Assembly: GCA_964555735.1 (NCBI GenBank)
Contig: CAZKTS010000281.1
Location: forward strand, 1-10,000
Direction: 5' to 3'
Source of the DNA: CAZKTS01 sp964555735
GTDB lineage: Bacteria; Actinomycetota; Acidimicrobiia; IMCC26256; PALSA-555
DNA length: 10,000 nt
Under the pieces are notes generated by a model, which was given only the letters and a program-made list of their open reading frames with translations, was not told where the DNA came from and searched no databases. A program made the position numbers and the translations under genes. This document shows positions 6,398 to 10,000 of this stretch, one piece after another (the stretch's first letter is position 1; each line of letters begins with the position of its first letter).

Positions 6398-6420
6398 GCG
6401 GGGCGGGATACCCGCCCCGC
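6398..6420 (-). other. Perfect 10-bp hairpin in the nusG-rplK gap
   Basis: GCGGGGCGGG (6398-6407) and CCCGCCCCGC (6411-6420) are exact reverse complements around ATA. On the transcript the hairpin ends 19 bases before the rplK start codon, just upstream of the purine-rich ribosome binding region. It has no U tract. It might be a terminator remnant for nusG, part of an rplK leader, or a ribosome-access control element. A weaker 5-bp stem (6475-6490) lies closer to the nusG stop. Confidence 0.5.
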
Positions 6421-6505
6421 GGACGCTCGTTCGGCTGTTCCGCGGCTGCAAGGACCAGGGGGTCGGCTGCTCGCGCCGGGAACGACCGGCTGGACTGGTG
6501 GTGCG

Positions 6506-7222
6506 CTAGAGCTTGGCGACCTGGCCGAACTCAAGCTCGACCGGAGTCTCCCGGCCGAAGATGTTCACGAGGACCTTGAGCTTCGAGCGGTCCACGTCGA
6601 TCTCGGAGATCGCGCCGTTGAAGTCGGCGAACGGACCGGTGACCACCCGCACCTGCTCGCCCTCCTCGAACTCCACGCGCGGTCGAACCTTCTTCTCGAC
6701 GACCGGGCCGCCCTCGGGCTTCTCGACGCCGAGGATGTCCTCGACCTCCTTGCGCGACAGCGGCGTCGGCTTCGAGCCGCTCGGCCCGACGAAGCCGGTG
6801 ACACCGGGGGTGTTGCGCACCACGTACCAGGAGTCGTCGTCGAGGTCCATGCGCGTCAGCAGGTAGCCGGGGAACACCTTCTTCTGCACCACGCGGCGCT
6901 GGCCACCCTTGAACTCGATGACGTCCTCCATGGGGATGACGACCTCGAAGATGCGCTCCTCGACGTGCATCGACCGGATGCGGTTGGCGAGGTTGGACTT
7001 CACCTTGTTCTCGTAGCCCGCGTACGTGTGGACGACGTACCAGTCGCCGGGGCGGTCGTAGGGGCTCTCGGGAGGCGCGGGCGCCTCCGGCTCCTCGCCT
7101 TCGGCGACGACGTCGACGAGCTCGGCCGACTCGTCGGCGAGCGTGGGCGCGTCGAGGCCGTCGACCGCACCATCGGTGGGGCCGTCGGTGGGCTCGTCGG
7201 GGACGTTGAACGCGATGCTCAT
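6506..7222 (-). CDS. nusG: Transcription elongation/termination factor NusG with acidic N-terminal extension (238 aa)
   Basis: Binds RNA polymerase through its NGN domain and links it to Rho or the ribosome through its KOW domain. Residues 1-58 form an acidic, Pro/Ala-rich, probably disordered extension (PTDGPTDG repeat at 11-18) as is usual in actinobacteria. The NGN domain spans about 60-168 (DWYVVHTYAGYENKVKSNLA, FPGY at 117-120, GVTGFVG at 140-146). The KOW domain spans about 186-238 (GEQVRVVTGPFADFNGAISE). The start ATG at 7222 lies ten bases after the secE stop and has no clear Shine-Dalgarno sequence, so translation may depend on coupling to secE. The stop is TAG. Confidence 0.97.
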   Translation of the reverse strand: MSIAFNVPDEPTDGPTDGAVDGLDAPTLADESAELVDVVAEGEEPEAPAPPESPYDRPGDWYVVHTYAGYENKVKSNLANRIRSMHVEERIFEVVIPMEDVIEFKGGQRRVVQKKVFPGYLLTRMDLDDDSWYVVRNTPGVTGFVGPSGSKPTPLSRKEVEDILGVEKPEGGPVVEKKVRPRVEFEEGEQVRVVTGPFADFNGAISEIDVDRSKLKVLVNIFGRETPVELEFGQVAKL

Positions 7223-7232
7223 CAGGTGGCCA

Positions 7233-7523
7233 TCAGTCGAAGAGGGAGAGGACGAAGTTGGAGGAGGCGTAGTCGTAGAGGAAGATCAGGGAGGTCATGA
7301 ACACGATCGCGATCAGCACGACGATCGTCGAGTTCACGACCTCCTTGCGGGTCGGCCACGCGACCTTCTTGAGCTCGGCCCTGATCTCGCCCAGGTAGGC
7401 ACGTGGGCCGGTGCGCTCCTTCTTGACGTCGGCGCCCGGTGTGGGCCGCGTCTTGCGCTGTTCGGGCGCGCGCGGCTTGTCAGACCCCTGTTTCGCCATG
7501 AGGCGCTTCGTCTGTCGGTTCAC
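7233..7523 (-). CDS. secE: Preprotein translocase subunit SecE (96 aa, GTG start)
   Basis: Essential small subunit that clamps SecY in the SecYEG channel of the inner membrane. The short single-span form is seen: a basic cytoplasmic N-terminus, the amphipathic conserved segment YLGEIRAELKKVAWPTRKEV (43-62), and one transmembrane helix (about 64-84). GTG at 7523 is chosen over ATG at 7499 because GAGG lies seven bases before it and MNRQTKRLMAKQ resembles other actinobacterial SecE starts, while nothing like a ribosome site precedes the ATG. With the ATG the protein would be 88 residues. It lies 35 bases downstream of tRNA-Trp and is followed by nusG, the standard secE-nusG pair. Confidence 0.93.
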   Translation of the reverse strand: MNRQTKRLMAKQGSDKPRAPEQRKTRPTPGADVKKERTGPRAYLGEIRAELKKVAWPTRKEVVNSTIVVLIAIVFMTSLIFLYDYASSNFVLSLFD

Positions 7524-7558
7524 GCGGGTGCCTCGGGGGTGCGTCGGATCGATGAGCG

Positions 7559-7631
7559 CAGGGCAGGAGGGACTCGAACCCCCAACCGCCGGTTTTGGAG
7601 ACCGGTGCTCTACCAGTTGAGCTACTGCCCT
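7559..7631 (-). tRNA. trnW: tRNA-Trp (anticodon CCA)
   Basis: A complete 73-base cloverleaf can be folded by hand. The acceptor stem AGGGCAG pairs with CTGCCCT; the D stem is GCTC/GAGC; the anticodon stem CCGGT/ACCGG encloses loop CTCCAAA with anticodon CCA. There is a five-base variable loop, a T stem GGGGG/CCCTC around TTCGAGT, and discriminator G73, normal for bacterial tRNA-Trp. The 3' CCA is not encoded. A tRNA-Trp directly upstream of secE-nusG is a common bacterial arrangement. Confidence 0.97.
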
Positions 7632-7654
7632 CCGGCACGACGGCCAGGGCGCAC

Positions 7655-7660
7655 AGGTTA
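7655..7660 (-). promoter_or_regulatory. Possible -10 box for tRNA-Trp/secE (TAACCT)
   Basis: TAACCT on the minus strand fits the relaxed actinobacterial TANNNT -10 pattern and would put the transcription start about 17 bases before the mature tRNA. No good -35 box is visible at the right distance. Support is weak; some promoter is needed here because the neighbouring gene is divergent. Confidence 0.3.
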
Positions 7661-7690
7661 GCAGCGACCCTGATTTCTCCGCCCTCCGGG

Positions 7691-7696
7691 TACTCT
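7691..7696 (+). promoter_or_regulatory. Possible -10 box for the asparagine-synthetase-like gene (TACTCT)
   Basis: TACTCT fits TANNNT and lies 47 bases before the ATG at 7743 in the divergent gap with tRNA-Trp. No convincing -35 hexamer precedes it. It is listed as the best visible candidate only. Confidence 0.22.
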
Positions 7697-7742
7697 GCCG
7701 CCCGGCATCCCACCGGGTGTGGGCACGGGCACGGGGCACGGC

Positions 7743-9245
7743 ATGGAGATCAGCGCGAAGGTCCGACCCCCGCTGCCCCGTCTGGGCTGGTGCGCGACCG
7801 TCGACGGCTCCGCCGAGGCGGAGCTGCTCATGGGCGATCTCGTGGAGCACCTCGGCCCGGCCTTCGTGGCCGGGGTGTGGGACGGGCCGGTCGCATCGTC
7901 GCACCCGGCGACCGCGGCCACGTTCATGGGATCGGCGGTCTGGTGCGAAGACGGCGCCCTCCGGGTCGCCAGCGCCAGCCACGCCTGCGACCGCATCTTC
8001 TCCGTCGACACGGCCGACGGGTTGGTGGTGAGCAACTCGCTGCCGCTCGCGCTGGCCCGCGCGGGCGACCGCATCGACCCCGGCTACCGCCGGGTGCTCA
8101 CCGATGCTGCCGGTCTCTCGCGGGCGGGCACCGACGCATCACCGATCTCGATCCCCACCGCCCGCGGGCGGCGGGTCCGGATGCACGCGGTGACGATCCT
8201 CGCGATCGGGCCCGACGGCCGTTGCTCCTGGTCGCCCCGACCGACGGTTGCCCGACCGGGCACGTTCGCCGAGTACCGGGCGCTGCTCGCCGAGACCGTG
8301 CGCCGACTAGTCGACAACGCACGCGATCCGGCGCGGGTGCACCCCCTCCCTACGATCGCCACGCTGTCAGGCGGCTACGACTCGGCCGCGACCGCCGTGC
8401 TCGCGCGCGAAGCGGGGGTGGTCGACGCCTTCAACGTCGCTGGGCTCGAGCACGACGACCGCGGCCAACCCGTCGCCGACGTCCTCGGCCTGCGCGTCGA
8501 GCACGTCCCGGCCGACGCCTGGGCCGCCGACCCGCTGGCCCTGCCCGAGTTCCTGGCGTCGACGAGTGGCCCCGGGCGGGTGCGGATCGCCGCGCTGGGC
8601 GCGCAGCACGCGGGCTCGCTCGTGCTGCTCGGGACGCAGGGCGAGGAGCTGTGGAGCACCGAGCGCCAGTTCATCGAGGACGGGCAGGCCGAGCCGCGCG
8701 GCACGATCTGGGGCGGACACAGCACGCGTGAGTTCGGTCTCCGAGCGGGGATCGTCTTCGGACACGTGCCACTGATCGGCGCCGTCCACGCGGACGCCAT
8801 CGATCGGATCACCCACTCGCCGGAGATGGCACCGTGGACGATCGGCGGCGACTACGACCGCCCGATCGCCCGACGCATCATCGAAGAGGCCGGCGTGCCG
8901 CGTGGCGCCTTCGCTCGGGAGAAGATCGCGGGGGCAGCGTTGCGCGGTCACGACCCGGCGTTCGCGGCCGTCGACGCGATGGTCGATCGGTTCCTCGCCG
9001 GCGAACGGGGCCGACCCCCGTTGCGGTGGCGGGCCCGGCTCGCCGTGGGTCGACTCACCGCCCCGTTCTGGGTTCGCGCCAGGCGGATCGCCTATCGACG
9101 CAAGTGGGAGCTGCTCGAGGACCTCAGCCTGCGCTGGCGCGACGAGCGCCGGGCCCGAGCGGTGGCACGGTTCCTGTGGGCGGTCGCGGCGGTCGGTGCT
9201 CGCTACGCCGCGGTGGTGACCGACAGCGAGATCGTCAGCCGCTGA
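7743..9245 (+). CDS. Asparagine-synthetase-like ATP-dependent amide-forming enzyme without glutaminase cysteine (500 aa)
   Basis: C-terminal-domain homologue of class B asparagine synthetase, which adenylates a carboxylate and forms an amide; the substrate here is unknown. LSGGYDSAATAVLA carries the ATP-pyrophosphatase loop SGGxDS (209-214). LLGTQGEELW (295-304) corresponds to the conserved glycine-rich acidic segment of the synthetase domain, and YDRPIARRIIEEAGVPRGAF (371-390) to the conserved DKPxxR-type region. The N-terminal 180 residues only vaguely recall the Ntn glutaminase domain, and no Cys follows the initiator Met, so ammonia from glutamine is unlikely. Such cysteine-less relatives include beta-lactam synthetase and lasso-peptide cyclases, but no precursor peptide or partner gene is visible nearby. 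The ATG at 7743 is chosen (GGGG six bases upstream); GTG at 7719 would add eight residues. It converges on the anti-sigma gene with a 12-base gap. Confidence 0.8.
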   Translation: MEISAKVRPPLPRLGWCATVDGSAEAELLMGDLVEHLGPAFVAGVWDGPVASSHPATAATFMGSAVWCEDGALRVASASHACDRIFSVDTADGLVVSNSLPLALARAGDRIDPGYRRVLTDAAGLSRAGTDASPISIPTARGRRVRMHAVTILAIGPDGRCSWSPRPTVARPGTFAEYRALLAETVRRLVDNARDPARVHPLPTIATLSGGYDSAATAVLAREAGVVDAFNVAGLEHDDRGQPVADVLGLRVEHVPADAWAADPLALPEFLASTSGPGRVRIAALGAQHAGSLVLLGTQGEELWSTERQFIEDGQAEPRGTIWGGHSTREFGLRAGIVFGHVPLIGAVHADAIDRITHSPEMAPWTIGGDYDRPIARRIIEEAGVPRGAFAREKIAGAALRGHDPAFAAVDAMVDRFLAGERGRPPLRWRARLAVGRLTAPFWVRARRIAYRRKWELLEDLSLRWRDERRARAVARFLWAVAAVGARYAAVVTDSEIVSR

Positions 9246-9252
9246 TCGGCTG
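9236..9252. terminator. Short symmetric stem between convergent genes
   Basis: CAGCCG (9236-9241) and CGGCTG (9247-9252) pair around CTGAT and straddle the stop codon of the plus-strand gene, six bases from the convergent anti-sigma stop. It is short and lacks U tracts, so it is only a weak candidate for a bidirectional terminator. Confidence 0.25.
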
Positions 9253-9257
9253 CGACG

Positions 9258-9626
9258 TCAGTGGGCGAGGGCTGCCGCGCGACGCCGTGAACGGGCCACG
9301 AGCACCGCCGCGGCCGTCGCGCCAGCGGCGGCGACGGCACCACCGATGGCGCCCGCGTACGCGAGGCGCTTGCCCGAGAGGATGTTGTGGATGGCGCGCT
9401 GCTCGGACGCCTCGCCGACCGCGGCCAGCGTCTGGGCGAGGAGCCCGGGTGCGGGCTCGAGGAACTGCGTGCGCATGAGCTGGAGCCCGCGGAGCATGCG
9501 GCGGTAGCGCGCCAGCTCGGCCTGACAGCGCAGGCAGGACTCGACGTGGCGCTGCACCGGTACCGCGACGGGGGCTTCACCGTCGACCGCAGCCGGCAAC
9601 AGCAGGGCGACCTCTTCACACCGCAC
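9258..9626 (-). CDS. Membrane-anchored zinc-finger (ZAS) anti-sigma factor (122 aa)
   Basis: Predicted to hold the ECF sigma factor encoded just upstream inactive at the membrane. The N-terminal domain has the zinc-binding anti-sigma pattern C3, H27, C31, C34 (H-x3-C-x2-C in RHVESCLRCQAEL). A linker of about 50 residues follows, then one transmembrane segment rich in Ala and Gly (about 89-111) and a basic tail RSRRR, so the C-terminus should be short and the N-terminal zinc domain would lie in the cytoplasm. The GTG at 9626 overlaps the sigma gene's 3' end by 11 bases, with AAGGGA seven bases upstream, indicating coupled translation. Almost nothing extends outside the membrane, so a sensory role would have to lie in the zinc site or a partner. 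The family assignment is strong; the signal is unknown. Confidence 0.85.
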   Translation of the reverse strand: MRCEEVALLLPAAVDGEAPVAVPVQRHVESCLRCQAELARYRRMLRGLQLMRTQFLEPAPGLLAQTLAAVGEASEQRAIHNILSGKRLAYAGAIGGAVAAAGATAAAVLVARSRRRAAALAH

Positions 9627-10000
9627 GGGCGCGTCCCTTCTCTCCCCGCCCCTCGACCTCGTCGAGGAGCTCGCGGAGGCGCTTGCGTCCGCGGTGGAGA
9701 CGAACCTTGGCGGCCGAGATCGCGATGCCGAGCTCGGCCGCGATGGCCTCGTGGCTGAGGCCGTAGACGTCCTTGAGGACGACCACCTGCCGGAGCTTCG
9801 GGGGGAGCGCATCCAACGCGGTCGCCAGCTCGCTGAGCCCGGCATCGGACTCGGCCGAGGCCTCGGGCGCCCCCTCGTGGCGGACGTCGACGGGCTCGTC
9901 GACGTCGTCGAGGTGGGTCGTGCGCTGGCGGTTGCGCTTCTGGAGATGCGTGTAGGACGCGTTCGCGGTGATGCGGTACAGCCACGTGGTGAACTGCGCG
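9616..10000 (-). CDS. ECF-type RNA polymerase sigma factor (partial, 5' end outside window)
   Basis: The 127 C-terminal residues of a sigma-70 family extracytoplasmic-function factor. The window enters at the end of region 2 (AQFTTWLYRITANASYTHLQ, with the conserved TWLYRIxxN), followed by a basic stretch KRNRQR. After an acidic linker (DDVDEPVD to SAESDA) comes region 4: LPPKLRQVVVLKDVYGLSHE and the helix-turn-helix EAIAAELGIAISAAKVRLHR that reads the -35 element. The protein ends GRGEKGRARAV. The stop TGA at 9618-9616 lies inside the anti-sigma gene, so the two form an operon with overlap, the standard ECF/anti-sigma layout. The start and most of region 2 lie beyond position 10000. Confidence 0.93.
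   Translation of the reverse strand, partial: AQFTTWLYRITANASYTHLQKRNRQRTTHLDDVDEPVDVRHEGAPEASAESDAGLSELATALDALPPKLRQVVVLKDVYGLSHEAIAAELGIAISAAKVRLHRGRKRLRELLDEVEGRGEKGRARAV

Noticed and set aside
5963..7300. Plus-strand open frame of 445 codons opposite rplK and nusG
   Set aside because: It runs antisense to two unmistakable housekeeping genes and has no ribosome site or domain.
7595..8731. Plus-strand open frame of 378 codons overlapping tRNA-Trp and the asparagine-synthetase-like gene
   Set aside because: It begins inside the tRNA and reads an Arg-rich alternative frame of a gene with conserved synthetase motifs.

Overview
The window comes from a high-GC Gram-positive bacterium, most likely an actinomycetote. 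The order tRNA-Trp, secE, nusG, rplK, rplA, rplJ, rplL, rpoB, the NusG with a long acidic N-terminal extension, the GTG/TTG starts and the TAGGAT-type -10 box all fit this. The class (for example Acidimicrobiia) cannot be fixed from sequence reading alone.

Minus strand, positions 7631 down to 1: this is the conserved transcription/translation cluster. It reads tRNA-Trp(CCA), secE, nusG, rplK (L11), rplA (L1), an L10-type leader with an attenuator hairpin, rplJ (L10), rplL (L7/L12), two tandem paralogous genes for secreted HExxH zinc-metallopeptidase-like proteins, then a promoter and the first 212 codons of rpoB. The metallopeptidase-like pair sits where rplL and rpoB are commonly adjacent, and it is the most unusual part of the window. 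Four gaps of this cluster (nusG-rplK, rplK-rplA, rplL-peptidase 2, peptidase 1-rpoB) each carry a strong GC-rich hairpin without a U tract. The rplA-rplJ leader carries a hairpin followed by a partial U tract.

Plus strand, 7743-9245: one gene for an asparagine-synthetase-like ATP-dependent amide-forming enzyme. It has the SGGxDS pyrophosphatase loop but no N-terminal glutaminase cysteine. It diverges from tRNA-Trp.

Minus strand, 10000 down to 9258: the 3' part of an ECF sigma factor gene, overlapping by 11 bases the gene of a membrane-anchored zinc-finger (ZAS) anti-sigma factor. The pair converges on the asparagine-synthetase-like gene with only 12 bases between stops.

No stretch longer than about 220 bases lacks a gene. 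I saw no insertion sequence, CRISPR array, rRNA gene or replication origin.
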